Positions 23,101 through 30,033 of a stretch of DNA of 64,000 nucleotides are shown one piece after another; the first letter of the stretch is position 1; every line of letters starts with the position of its first letter. Source of the stretch: Hippopus hippopus (taxonomy: Eukaryota; Mollusca; Bivalvia; Cardiida; Cardiidae); NCBI GenBank assembly GCA_946811185.2, contig OX328098.1, positions 24,623,084 through 24,687,083 of the forward strand. The letters run 5' to 3'. The position numbers were made by a program, and so were the translations under genes. The notes under the pieces are model-generated. The model did no database searches. It was not told the DNA's origin and was given only the letters and a program-made list of their open reading frames with translations.

Positions 23101-23844
23101 CTTTTGGACTCTTTTTAAATTTGCAGACAACAAATCATTTTTTGGCTCAAATCGCGGAAATTGTCTTCGAAAGGGCACAAAACATTGTTGGAAAGAAAAT
23201 GCTGGTTATCGTCTTAAATGATGGTTATCGTCTTTTTTTTTTTTTCATTTCCCACAATGTTTTCTAACCTTTCAAAGACGACCTCAACGTTTTTATCCAC
23301 CCTGCAAATACTTTGGATTTGGTTGAGTTAACCCACGATCTACACCGTTCTCCGTTTGACATTGTTCAAAAACGCTCTTTGAACATCTGTTGCGAACCGT
23401 CGCTCCTTTGGTCTTGGTAAAGGAATTGAAAAAAAAAATGGATTTTTCTCCACGATGTTTTGGGTGAAAGCTTACTCAACCCTGTGCCACACAACCTCGA
23501 GTTTTGACGACCCTATCAGGAAAGGCTTTGGAAAACATTGTGGAAAAAGGAGAAAATGCTGGTAACCAGCATTTTCTCTTTTTTTTTTTTTACATTTTCT
23601 TTCTTTTACTCACAATTTTCATGATCTGAACCACATCCAAATTGTCATCTGCAACTGTCTTGAAATTAGACTGACCTAAAATTCTGTTGCTTGTTAAAGA
23701 GTTAAAATCTAGAAAGAAAGGGAGAAAAGGGGAAAAAATTTTAAAAAACCTACGATCCTCCTGCTGTGGTTGATAGCAGTCTCCAGTTGATGCCAAAAAG
23801 CAGACGATTATAAGTAGACTGGACACCTCTTTACATACAACCAT
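1912..23844 (-). CDS. AMOP-VWD domain secreted/membrane protein (mesh/SUSD2-like), partial at 3' end
   Basis: Six minus-strand exons join in frame to 855 nt (285 residues) and stop at a donor, so the gene continues to the left of the window or through exons I missed. Seen: a signal peptide; a Cys-rich AMOP domain with PCPCT, QKCCYD, YGNLMVGAP and a CC...C...PSDDC pattern; then a VWD start with WGDPQ and FNGHGEY and a long N-glycosylation-rich beta region. Known relatives: mesh (insect smooth septate junctions), SUSD2 and MUC4 share AMOP followed by VWD. Cell-surface adhesion is therefore likely but inferred. A NIDO domain, usual upstream in mesh and MUC4, was not found; phases let the signal exon join the AMOP exon directly, so this may be a shorter architecture. 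C-terminal parts (sushi, membrane helix) are not visible. Confidence 0.85.
2491..2578 (-). CDS. VWD domain, second segment
   Basis: Eighty-eight nt reading GEMEIQARTDYLEKGNADAT then IFVAFVIHAQ, between CCCCAG and GTAAGT. It corresponds to the strand pair after the VWD opening in mesh/SUSD2 (pattern ..QAR..., ..AT...AF...). Confidence 0.82.
2829..2900. mobile_element. Family A core fragment
   Basis: TGCTGGTAACCAGCATTTTCTCC followed by TTCTCCCACATTGG; the left outer arm is missing. Confidence 0.5.
3280..3590 (-). mobile_element. tRNA-derived SINE, family S1
   Basis: On the minus strand the head reads GCTCAGTTGGTAGCATACAG, then GGTTCGATCTCGG as B box, followed by a body shared with 16140-16450 and 17215-17510. 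Shared body words include GGAAAGCRTGNATAGG and a GTGGGAAA-type segment. Confidence 0.7.
4322..4424 (-). CDS. VWD domain start (GDP motif)
   Basis: A 103-nt exon reading AKSWGDPQITTIDHHTFSF, then NGHGEYIYLFLND. WGDPx, T.D and FNG.GEY are the VWD opening. The usual histidine of GDPH is glutamine here. Phases 1 and 2 match both neighbours. Confidence 0.88.
4809..5036. mobile_element. Family A palindromic element (reference copy)
   Basis: Ends TTAACTCTTTACCAAAC and TGTGTGGTAAAGGATTAA. The centre is a hairpin, GGAGAAAATGCTGG/CCAGCATTTTCTCC, extended by AACATTGT...ACAATGTT. No coding capacity. TTAA at both ends is typical of piggyBac-class non-autonomous elements. Weaker or truncated copies not listed separately: 26166-26232, 29704-29790, 36808-36970, 38510-38620, 25750-25845. 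Confidence 0.8.
5080..5215 (+). mobile_element. tRNA-derived SINE fragment
   Basis: Starts with a tRNA-like segment (GTGGTAGAGCATCAGCC, CATAACC anticodon-loop-like stretch, AGCTCGATTCAG as B box) and continues into a non-tRNA tail. Inserted in the interior of the LTR element. Confidence 0.55.
5753..5952. mobile_element. Family E palindromic element (reference copy)
   Basis: Inverted ends GGGTCCGTATTCACCAA / TTTGCTGAATATGGACCC. The centre is a perfect 18-bp stem TTCTGATTGGCTAAACCA at 5832-5849 paired with 5852-5869, loop of two bases. Related fragments at 39990-40140 and 56770-56880. Confidence 0.72.
6015..6187. mobile_element. Family A, truncated at right
   Basis: Starts TTAACCCTTTACCATGC. 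The central hairpin is intact (6136-6171 region) and the element ends abruptly after CCCACAATG. Confidence 0.75.
6267..6442 (-). CDS. AMOP domain, second half
   Basis: Continues NYGNLMVGAPNGGY, then HACCQDTQTCNDFY and NPSDDCSTF, giving the last AMOP cysteines. Ends LHP plus one base at GTAACA. The next exon completes the codon and starts the VWD domain. Confidence 0.9.
6920..7171. mobile_element. Family C double-hairpin element
   Basis: TGGCTTGTAACACATGAAAA...TGTGTTGCAAGCCA ends. The two internal GC-rich palindromes (CAGCCTGTGTAGTCC.. and ..GGACTGCGCAGGCTC) are weakened. Confidence 0.72.
7238..7465. mobile_element. Family A, inverse orientation
   Basis: Left end CCTTTACCACACAATCCCAAG, central hairpin intact, right end degraded. 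Lies just right of a family C copy. Confidence 0.75.
7667..7853. mobile_element. Family A, degraded, core half lost
   Basis: Only the right arm of the core (AATTCTCCTTTTTCCACAATG) remains. Flanking words GCAACTGACAGATAAGGACA and GAAAACTTGGGATTAATTGA place it in the family. Confidence 0.55.
7926..8380. repeat. Dispersed repeat beginning with GGGCC hairpin
   Basis: Opens ACAAGAGGGCCACGATGGCCC, a short stem-loop followed by a TACCTGAG-type start that I associate with a common dispersed molluscan repeat (recollection, not searched). Includes a C-rich run at 8250-8277. Confidence 0.35.
8539..8577. repeat. Short palindrome
   Basis: CAGGGATCTTATATACATG then TGTATATACGATCCCTG: arms of about 17 bp with one or two mismatches and no loop to speak of. 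A second copy of neither arm was seen. Confidence 0.5.
8580..9075. other. No feature recognised
   Basis: AT-rich sequence within the intron of the AMOP-VWD gene; nothing supportable found. Confidence 0.5.
9076..9495 (+). CDS. Longest uninterrupted frame outside known exons, doubtful
   Basis: One hundred and thirty-nine codons from ATG, with Phe/Asn-rich AT-biased content, a hydrophobic stretch near residues 35-50 and two NRT/NFT sequons. No family resemblance, no repeat context, no splice partner. In a 64-kb AT-rich window such a frame can arise by chance. Confidence 0.12.
   Translation: MITELLLPSLNFGGRLVYKCDEKQGTLHPVYKIVTTAAIVFSLFVFCNDIFRSIDFCNPVINFTRNNDGSTNIFFFPNRTSYKLQSMFIRLWFYDVHKYKGCNSAMKKVMLVYTSFLPLTIELFLIKAGFRFVPHITSH
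9496..11920. other. Intron sequence, no feature recognised
   Basis: Contains a CACGTG E-box (10378-10383) near a small GC-richer patch at 10370-10440, but no exon or repeat copy that I can support. Confidence 0.5.
11925..12050. mobile_element. Family A, partial
   Basis: Core GAGGAGAAGATGCTGG/CCAGCATTTTCTCC with one base change per arm; the termini are not recognisable. Confidence 0.6.
12448..13240. mobile_element. Family C split by a ~525-bp insertion
   Basis: Left half 12448-12601 with palindrome GCCTGCGCAGTCCGCGCAGGC; right half 13127-13240 ending TTACAGGCCA. The intervening 12602-13126 contains a foldback at 12983-13124. Confidence 0.65.
12983..13124. repeat. Foldback with ~48-bp arms
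   Basis: Arms TTGTACGGTCAGGTGGCAGG... (12983-13030) and 13077-13124 pair with a few mismatches. The loop contains CGCCTTCGGCTCGG. Lies inside the insertion that splits a family C element. Confidence 0.8.
14039..14250. mobile_element. Family B palindromic TTAA element (reference copy)
   Basis: Ends TTAACCCTTAGACTGCTAA and TTTAGCAGGATACGGGTTAA: TTAA plus inverted CCCTTANNCTGCTAA. Asymmetric core: CGGACAGTGTAGATCAAGA, then CCAGACTGCAC/GTGCAGTCTGG and back out to ACACTGTCCG. No frame. Partial copies not listed separately: 6592-6672, 8388-8515, 20830-20920, 41890-42015, 46005-46060, 59053-59125, 62698-62770. Confidence 0.8.
14291..14492 (-). CDS. AMOP domain, first half
   Basis: Acceptor TTTTTTAG and donor GTGAGT frame a 202-nt exon: FSTKELCRQFLLNTT, SSPCPCTQNVMETD, then GVKQKCCY. 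The PCPCT and QKCCYD signatures with their spacing are those of AMOP domains in mesh and MUC4-type proteins. Phase 2 at the donor; the split codon becomes Asp. Confidence 0.88.
14639..14800. mobile_element. Family D, partial
   Basis: GAGCCATGCTCTGGGAAAAG, TAATGCATCTCCGTGATGC, then TTATGGATCAATAAAAT and CGCAGAAAGTTTACC. The far end is missing. Confidence 0.6.
14824..15070. mobile_element. Family D, nearly complete
   Basis: GAGCTATGCTCTGTTAAAGAG ... CAATCCCCTTATGCCAGGCG; middle AATTGGTCAATTTTCGATATG and GATTCAGTCGGTTGTTAGGC. Confidence 0.68.
15130..15245. mobile_element. Family A, degraded
   Basis: CGATCCCTGTGAAAGTAGGC, then TTTTGTAAAAAGAAGAAAACGCTGGTAAC. The right arm has diverged. It directly precedes family B at 15253. 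Confidence 0.45.
15253..15462. mobile_element. Family B, complete
   Basis: TTAACCCTTAGACTGCTAA ... TTCAGCAGGATAAGGGTAA. Same orientation as 14039-14250 and a very similar sequence. Confidence 0.78.
15533..15728. mobile_element. Family A, core left arm deleted
   Basis: ACTCCTTACCAAACAAC at the left, GGTTACCAGCATTTTCTTCC in the middle, GTCGTTAAAATTCTTGATCG at the right. The left half of the hairpin is gone. Confidence 0.6.
16140..16450 (-). mobile_element. tRNA-derived SINE, family S1
   Basis: Same body and head as 3280-3590. The tRNA-like head is at the right end (minus strand: GGCTCAGTCGGTAACATACA), with the B box degraded by a small CGTA repeat. Confidence 0.65.
16545..16748. mobile_element. 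Family B, right end decayed
   Basis: TTAATCCCTAGCCTGCTGAG; core AAAATCAGACTGCACAGAAC/GTGCAGTCTGATTTTAG. The changed AAAA/TTTT is present in both arms. Confidence 0.7.
16780..16880. mobile_element. Family A core fragment
   Basis: GGAGGAAAAAATACTGG/CCAGTATTTTCCTCC hairpin: both arms differ from the family in the same way (ATACTGG instead of ATGCTGG). Confidence 0.55.
17045..17145. mobile_element. Family A fragment, right part
   Basis: CACCAGCACTTTCTCCTTTGCCCGCAAT then AAAACCCAGAATTTGCGA and ...GTTAA. The left arm is absent. Confidence 0.45.
17215..17510 (-). mobile_element. tRNA-derived SINE, family S1, degraded
   Basis: Body words such as CCTATGCATGCTTTCCCGGAG and the tRNA-like end (TATACCGACTGAGC on plus) match the two other copies. 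A 5' part of the B-box region is lost. Confidence 0.55.
17871..18083. mobile_element. Family B, complete, opposite orientation
   Basis: TTAACCCGTACCCTGCTAAATAAG ... GCGCTTAGCAGTGAAAGGGTT, core GATCAGACTGCACG/CTGTGCAGTCTGATC. Confidence 0.78.
18724..18866. repeat. Foldback with perfect 43-bp arms
   Basis: 18724-18766 and 18824-18866 are exact inverted copies (start AGAATAGATGGTTGGTGTC). The 57-bp middle has GGCTCGGCTCCG and TCGCCTTCGGCTCA. A diverged extra copy of one arm lies at 18571-18640 (GGTGTCTTGGATTGGGAAAG). Confidence 0.85.
18880..19020. mobile_element. Family D, partial, inverse
   Basis: ATCCATAAAATCCATTTTGTC, AGCGGCTGAATCATGC, GCGCATTGCGCAGGCTGGCATG. It ends where family B begins. 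Confidence 0.55.
19027..19234. mobile_element. Family B, complete
   Basis: CAACCCTTATCCTGCTACG ... CCCTTAGCAACCTAAGGATCAA. Adjoins a family D fragment on its left. Confidence 0.72.
19456..21920. repeat. 2.5-kb inverted repeat
   Basis: Left arm 19456-20375 (about 920 bp) and right arm 20972-21920 (about 949 bp) are inverted copies with roughly one difference per ten bases by eye; the 596-bp spacer is unique. Each arm carries an identical-style short frame, MSAEKQPKN in the left and MSAETQPKN in the right, just before GTAAGC. Could be a foldback transposon or an inverted genomic duplication. Confidence 0.8.
22030..23030. other. No feature recognised right of the inverted repeat
   Basis: Moderately GC-balanced unique-looking sequence. 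Short frames only, no splice-bounded coding pattern. It may be part of the unit that includes the inverted repeat. Confidence 0.4.
23076..23282. mobile_element. Family A with internal rearrangement
   Basis: ACCCTTCACCAAACAAGAAA at the left and TTTCCCACAATGTTTTCTAACC at the right. The core is replaced by a duplicated GGTTATCGTCTT and a T run. Confidence 0.55.
23477..23706. mobile_element. Family A, nearly full length
   Basis: AACCCTGTGCCACACAACC at the left, core hairpin with a T-run at the right arm, and TTGTTAAAGAGTTAA at the right. It lies just 3' of the signal-peptide exon, inside the intron. Confidence 0.7.
23754..23844 (-). CDS. Signal-peptide exon, probably first exon of the AMOP-VWD gene
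   Basis: ATG in a good context (aacaaaATGG) opens MVVCKEVSSLLIIVCFLAST, a clear signal peptide, then GDCYQPQQED and one base before GTAGGT. Phase 1 fits the acceptor phase of the exon at 14492 and would form QQEDQTFSTKELC. Assignment to that gene is inferred from strand, order and phase; it could belong to another secreted protein. Confidence 0.6.
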
Positions 23845-24832
23845 TTTGTTCAGAGCGTTTGTCGCCTGTAGGCGTTGTTCCTAATCTGTTACTGACAAGG
23901 TCAGCAAAATTTGTTGAACGGAAGCAATCTCACGTATAAAATTATTTGCTGCAGACGACAATTAATCCAAAAGAATGCCAATCAACGTCAACAGTAAACC
24001 TGCTTTAATAAAACATGTAACGTCTTTTTAAGCTATAAGGCACAATCACTTTTCCCCTTTGTTTCAGTATTTCCGTTAGGTATGATGGTAACTGATATCT
24101 ATTGAATGCGTGATTTGCGCAAGTTCTTTTAGTGATAAAGCGATACCACGTGACAATATGGAGGACCGAAACGCCCGTGTCAACCTGATAATCAGTCTGA
24201 TAAGATTGAAATGCTTCTTCACGTTGTTTCTGCTTTCCAGTATTGGAGAGAGAGAGGGAGATAGTTCCACAAGAAGTAACAAACTTGCATTCAATTTGCA
24301 CAGAAATCATCAAGTCAATACCAGAAACAAATTTCACACCTGTCCATCCAATTTCTGTGATAAAACAATGCAGCAGAAGTGATTGCTGTCAACCTTTTAA
24401 ACGGGACTTTTTTTACCACTACAACGCGAGAGCCGTTCGCAGAGGTGTGACACCTTAAGCTATATTCTTTGTGACATTGCCAGCTAATAGGCAAACCTTG
24501 AGTGATCCCTTGGTCAAGTCCCGCGGCTGTAACACGTCGCTTGATATGCTCTTACACGGTACATTTCTTCACCGGAAGTAACGTGACTGTTTCACAGTCA
24601 TTAAAATCGTAACACTACGCTTAGAAAGCAAAGACGAGTCACAATTTTCCGTGGAAATCTTTCTTAAACATTTCCCATGACAAACAGTTTGTACATTTAT
24701 TCTCTAACTCGGTCTATCAATTACGTTGGCATTTTTCAGCGATAGGTTGCTTATCACCGTTGCTGTTTTTGCCGTTGCTAATCAATTTACAGGGCGCCGC
24801 TAAGTTAAAGATCATGTGACTGGCAGTATTTC
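23845..24832. promoter_or_regulatory. Probable 5' region of the AMOP-VWD gene, possibly bidirectional
   Basis: Upstream of the signal-peptide ATG. Overlapping short frames on both strands between 24005 and 24382 look accidental. No TATA box or initiator could be assigned. Confidence 0.3.
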
Positions 24833-24874
24833 AAAATGGAAACCCCCGATGATAGGGACGAGGTTAGATGGAGG
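24833..24874 (+). CDS. Possible first coding exon of a divergent gene
   Basis: An ATG in context tcaaaATGG opens METPDDRDEVRWR and meets GTACGG (or GTTAGA after METPDDRDE). It is about 1 kb from, and divergent to, the signal-peptide exon at 23844, in a locally less AT-rich stretch. No second exon found. Confidence 0.2.
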
Positions 24875-25107
24875 TACGGAATCAGTTGAGTTGTGACGAG
24901 TGATTGCTAGCGTGACGATTTTATGTTCGCGATGCGTGTCAGGTAAGGCTTTTTCCCTAATAAATACATTATTAATTTCGGATTCATCCTAATTGCAGGG
25001 CAGCATACTCTGCTAAACTTCCAGTTTTTTTTTTGATCTTAGCTATAATGATCAGAGTTATTTGGTGTCCAATTTTTTCCGACTCTTAAAGGTTTAATAG
25101 TCGAATT

Positions 25108-25237
25108 TTGTTATGTTATGTTATGCCATGCCATGCCATACTATGCCATGCTGTGCTGTGCTGTTATGTTATGTTATGTTGTGTTGTGTTGTGTTATGCC
25201 ATGTCATGCCATGCCATGCTATGCTATGTTCAGTTAT
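25108..25237. repeat. Pentanucleotide array ATGCC/ATGTT/GTGTT
   Basis: A run of five-base units drifting between TTATG, CCATG, CTATG and TTGTG. The open frames across it are artefacts of the repeat. Confidence 0.9.
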
Positions 25238-25379
25238 GTTGTCGTAAGTTCTCAGATACTTATGAGAAGAAAGCTGGTTGCGTGTCGCTTTAACCTTTTT
25301 CCTAATGCTAAATTTAGATTCTTCCAAATTTGAAATCAGCTGCAATCGACAACTTTGAAATTAGTATAAATAAGCTTAA

Positions 25380-25732
25380 GGTATTAGACCCCTAATGGAA
25401 AACAGCTATTTCCACTATAATATTATCCTAAAAAAATTGCTATGATTAAAAATGAGTATTACTTTAACCGAGCCACTTTTTCCCGTTTTTCCTTCTTAGA
25501 TTTATCATTTATAAATCTAAAACCACTATATTCCCATTGCAAGGGAGATAATAATTACCTCCCTTTTCAGGAAACTAACAAAAGTATCAACAAATAATTT
25601 CAAGATAGACATCAAAGGAATTTCTGGTCGGTTAAAAATGTTCAAAAGTATTATATCAGTATAATTCCTTATTTATCAACTAACAAGAAATTTTATTCCA
25701 TGTTGCACTAGAAACGTTAGGGGTCTAATACC
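25380..25732. mobile_element. TTAA element with perfect 16-bp terminal inverted repeats
   Basis: TTAA at 25376-25379, then GGTATTAGACCCCTAA; at the right, TTAGGGGTCTAATACC then TTAA at 25733-25736. The 353-bp interior is AT-rich without a frame. TTAA duplication plus GG/CC ends is the piggyBac pattern; non-autonomous. Confidence 0.85.
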
Positions 25733-26529
25733 TTAAATTCCGTTATACAATACTTGATATTGTGGAAGGAAATGCTGTTTACCAGTCCTTTCTCCTTTAC
25801 CAAAAATATTTTTAAAAGGCCTTCTTCTTCAGGGTCGTTAAAACACGGTATTTTCCTGTGTTTTTTTCTTGTAAAGCAAACAAATAATTCTTAGTAAACA
25901 TCAAAGTGTTGTGACTAACTGATAAACGACATTCTGTCCTTTCTTGTATCTGTATCTAAAGACTTGTTCGCACAAGTTTACATGATAAAAATGAGTCTGT
26001 TATAGATAAACTGTGGTGCGGATGACTTTTTAAGCGTTAATTGACTTGTCCTAAGTGAAGGGGTGATTATCAGACGCTGTGTCACAAAATGCACGTGTGT
26101 GTGTGTATGTGCGTGTGTGTGTGTAATCTTTAAATCTAAAGTACGAACAAGCATATTTTTAACTATACTCTTTACCAGGCGACAAAATTTAGACCGGTAC
26201 AAATTGGAAACCATTGAAGACGACAAAATAAATAATATTTAATGATAGAAAAATTATTCGTTTCTCACATCTGTTACATTTCTGTAGACGAAGAAACATT
26301 TCACCTTTCGTTCGTATTTTGCAGCTAGCAGGATCGAAAGCGTGTGAGGCCTTATTATTGTATATAATTGTCGAGAAAGCTTAGATAGGTTCACTTGCCG
26401 CTATGACTGTTGGCAAATCTTCATAACACGTAATGACGCACATTGGTGCTGTTGCGGAGCAATTCAAAATATTGTGGTAACAAAAGAAATTACTCATGAT
26501 GATTAATCACTTTTTTTTCATCAGACTGT

Positions 26530-26716
26530 TTAAACCCTTAGGCTGCTGAGCGCGATTCAAGGACCTTTTGCGGGCAGTGTAGATCAAGATCTTGGATCTA
26601 CACTGTCAGATAAGGAGATATACTTTCCCCTCAAAATAACTTTGAAATAGCAATATTTGGGTTTCTACTATCGACTTGAAAATTTCATTTTAGTTATATA
26701 GCAGGTAAAGGGATAA
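26530..26716. mobile_element. Family B with the hairpin tip deleted
   Basis: TTTAAACCCTTAGGCTGCTG ... AGCAGGTAAAGGGATAA. The core reads GTGTAGATCAAGATCTTGGATCTACAC, so the AGACTGCAC/GTGCAGTCT tip is missing symmetrically. Confidence 0.7.
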
Positions 26717-26756
26717 TAGTCGAATGTGGTTAATTATAGGAAACCTCGGGGAAAAC

Positions 26757-26930
26757 CTGTAGGCATTTTATGTACCAATTAGTAATATTTCTATCAAATA
26801 ACCTCCCTTGTTTTCAGTGTAATATACATATTACATGTTTGTGCTGTGGGCCCCTGCAGGTACTTTCTTGTACTAGTTAGTAATTTAATATTTCTATCAC
26901 ATAACCTCCCTTGTTTTGATAAAATATATA
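26757..26930. repeat. Two diverged copies of a ~90-bp direct repeat
   Basis: AGTAATATTTCTATCAAATAACCTCCCTTG (26783-26812) recurs as AGTAATTTAATATTTCTATCACATAACC... (26878-26910). Confidence 0.6.
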
Positions 26931-26969
26931 GAGGATATTTGGTGTTTTCTTTCGGTGACAGATGAAAAT

Positions 26970-27062
26970 TTATTTCATCTCGTGAACATCATCGGTAATA
27001 TTTTCACTCGCGGCTGCGCCACTCGTGGAAATATTACCAATGATGTTTACTCAATGAAATAA
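26970..27062. repeat. Foldback with ~38-bp arms
   Basis: TTATTTCATCTCGTGAACATC ... pairs with GATGTTTACTCAATGAAATAA. The centre is CACTCGCGGCTGCGCCACTCG. Several mismatches. Confidence 0.7.
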
Positions 27063-27099
27063 CTTTCGATCTTCAACCGAAAAAAAAAACAAATATGCT

Positions 27100-29490
27100 A
27101 TTTATTTCATGCTTCTAACCCTTGTTTTTTTTTTTTTCCCGGGAGGGGGGGGGACCTACATCAAAATACAGTACAGTTCTTTTCTGTAATTTCCCGTGGC
27201 GTACCCCCTCCGCATAACAACACATTACAATATTACGTAAAGCGCGAGAAATGTAGGGTAAATTACGTCATATTTCCATCTGGTTGAGAGGCACGCCACT
27301 CTTACCTAGGCAACTATTGCGCGGGAACTACTCTTTCAGTCTTCAGTTGAAGAGTTAAAAAATAGAATTGGCATTTTTCACTGGTCGTAACCATGAAATA
27401 TTGAAAAATATTTCACCATTATTTCTCGATAAACTTAAACCACAAGCTGCACTGGTCCAGTACGAAACACCGAAATTTTAAAAGAGAATATCTAACCGAA
27501 AACGGACAAACAACCTGTTGATTAGTGAAAATGGGTTCAGAAATTAATTTTCTGTTGTTCCCTGACATTCGAAGGTTTCAAACGACTCTTGCAAGCATGC
27601 ACTGGCGCTGATCTCTTGAGTTTTTGTGAACGTTTTTATACTTTTATATTAGATCTATGTGCTGAGGCCACACAATTCATTATCCCACAGTAAATTATAA
27701 CTCACGTGAATTTACTATCAAAAGACGAATCAAAGTTTTTACCAATAAGCGGTAAATATGCATTTGGAAAGATAAGAAATGAAACATGAAATTCGTGATT
27801 CTGGATTGGATGAATAAAGAAAAAGAATATAAAAGACGAAATAGTACTTTAATAAATTTCATCCAAACAGCAATAAAGAAATTGAAATCTTCGTTTAAGA
27901 ATAAATATTCAAATTATAATTTGCTGCTGGATTTTGACTTATGTAATGTCAGCGTATGGCATCCGGAAAATGTAGAAGCTTTCTTTTTTTTTTTAATTCA
28001 TGAGATCAGCGTCAGTTGATGCTTGGTTGGAAGAGTCGTTCAAAATCTTCGAATGCCATGAAAAAAAAATCGTTTATGAATCCATCTGCACCGACCAGCA
28101 GGTTTTTTCCTTTTCATTTTTCGGTTTAATATTCTCTTTTAAAGTGGACAGGGTGGGTCAATTATTATCCGATTTCGTTGCACACCTTGTGTTGTCATAT
28201 ACGATACAGAGGCGATGCGCCATCTTGCTTTTTTAGTGCGCCTGACGGTGTCCGTTGATCGAGCCGAATAAAAAGTTTGGTGTTCCGTGATAGGCCAGTG
28301 GAATTTTAGTAGCCCATGAATTTTCATTTTTTGTTATCCTATACACATTTAAAAATATGCCTTCTGTGACGTCATACCAGTAGGTTAATCACTTTTAACT
28401 ACTTTTTACAGAGAAGTGAATCCGGTTTTATTCATGGAAATTACCATTAGTTCTTGTATGCTTTGCACATTCTGACCATGAATTCACGAGTTGTCGTTAT
28501 GTGGTGTATACGATATGACATGAGGCATGGTATTTCAGAACAAGTTTTATTATAAGAGCTTAATAGAAGTTTATCTCAAAAGCCAACAGATGTCAGATCC
28601 TTGTTAAATTTCAAGTGTAATAATTCGTTATGTCTTAAAACATAGGCCTACATTTATATGTGTATTGAAATTAACTGTAATGACGCAACGTTTTAGAAAA
28701 GACGGGTATGACTACAGAGCTTTGACCAAATACGATATTTGCCCACCTCAAACATGTGTAAGACAAGAAAATTCGTAATGGTTGTATGACACACAGAAAA
28801 TAAAAATATTTCTGCATATGATTAAAAAGAAAAAAAGAAAAACCAACATTCGTTGGCTTTTGGAGTTAAAATTCCATGGAATCCATCTTAAAAAGAGTCA
28901 TCAAGCTCGTTAGAGGCTTGCCTTTTAAAATTAACACTTTTTAGACTTGTTTAATCAAGTTTCTTCTCAAATGCCAAATTATGTCAACTCCTATATGTGT
29001 CACCCTATAATCCATTACTGTACAGTTTACATGTATTTTCAGACAGACCATTTTCAGAAGCAACTGCTCCTTTTCCAACGATGATTGTATTAAAATCTAG
29101 TTTTGAAAAAAGTTATTTCATTGAGAAAGTCGTTTTTTCAACAATATGCAAAATAATGAGGAAAAAGACGCAACTGCTGGCATAGTTACTTTTGATTATT
29201 TCTCTTTATATTGAACCACAAAAAAAGGTTAGAACCATATCTTTGTTATATTTCCTTTTACACAATCTGTTTTTCTTTAATCCTTCTCGTCGTTTATACG
29301 AAAAATTTGCAATCAGATGTTACATAAAGCATTCGATGATTTCATTGCGTTGGTTTTGTAAATATTCGACACGAAAAACTATGATATTTGAAAAACTTGA
29401 CTTTTTTTTGCATTCACTTTAATCTAAGCCCATATATTTTACATCGAATGTGAGAGAAAGTTCTTACAACTTAAATTAATTGTTCACGAT
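27100..29490. other. No certain gene; X-box-like site at 27304-27316
   Basis: TTACCTAGGCAAC at about 27304-27316 resembles an RFX X-box, followed by TTGCGCGGGAA (E2F-like) at about 27319. A short ATG frame (MGSEINFLLFPDIRRFQ) begins at 27532. No exon chain could be built. Confidence 0.2.
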
Positions 29491-29502
29491 GATTGTTTCC
29501 AG

Positions 29503-29650
29503 GAACTTTACCTGCAACTTCACCAGTGCTCGCGCCGTGGTGTTTGTGGTTGCAAAGTTTGACCCCGCTCCTCAGGAGATTCGGTACCAGAACCTTCCAT
29601 TTGAAAAGCCGAACCCCTACCCTTATACTACAGCCTCCCACACTTTTTAA
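29503..29650 (+). CDS. Orphan terminal exon, unknown protein
   Basis: After the acceptor GATTGTTTCCAG, one frame reads NFTCNFTSARAVVFVVAKFD, continues to RYQNLPFEKPNPYPYTT and stops at TAA (48 codons). It is more GC-rich than its surroundings, has two NFT sequons, a short hydrophobic stretch and a proline/tyrosine tail. I do not recognise the family and found no upstream partner exons. Frame choice rests on composition only. Confidence 0.4.
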
Positions 29651-29879
29651 CAAGAAGAGCACCAATTACCTGCAGACCGTGTAGATCAAGATCAGACTTC
29701 AACTTAACTCTTTCCCAAACGAAAAAGCTAGACTCTTTGAAACTGAAAGCTTTTGCAGACAACAAATTGATTAAAATGAAACTGTCCATGTTATTGGAAT
29801 TAGCAATCGAGGTACAACACAGATCACGTGACAAAAAAAATGCAAAAAAAGCTAAAAACTCTTTCAATGCCAAATGCAA

Positions 29880-30033
29880 TTGAGCTGTGCTCTGTGAAAA
29901 GAGGTTTTGATGCATCTACAAAAAGTATCGATCCATATCAGCCTGTGCAGTCTATGCAGGCTGACCTGGAACGAAACTCTTTGCTATATATTGGTCAATT
30001 TTCTGCATGTCAAAGGACCATTTAACTTCATTG
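29880..30033. mobile_element. Family D, left part
   Basis: GAGCTGTGCTCTGTGAAAAG; palindrome CAGCCTGTGCAGTCTATGCAGGCTG; TGGTCAATTTTCTGCATGTC. A detached right end lies at 30925-30975. Confidence 0.6.

Noticed and set aside
24005..24382. Four overlapping frames of 70-110 codons on both strands
   Set aside because: They overlap each other in opposite directions and show no domain, signal peptide or splice support.
25108..25333. Cys/Met/Leu-rich frames of 60-71 codons
   Set aside because: Pure translation of the pentanucleotide repeat in two frames.
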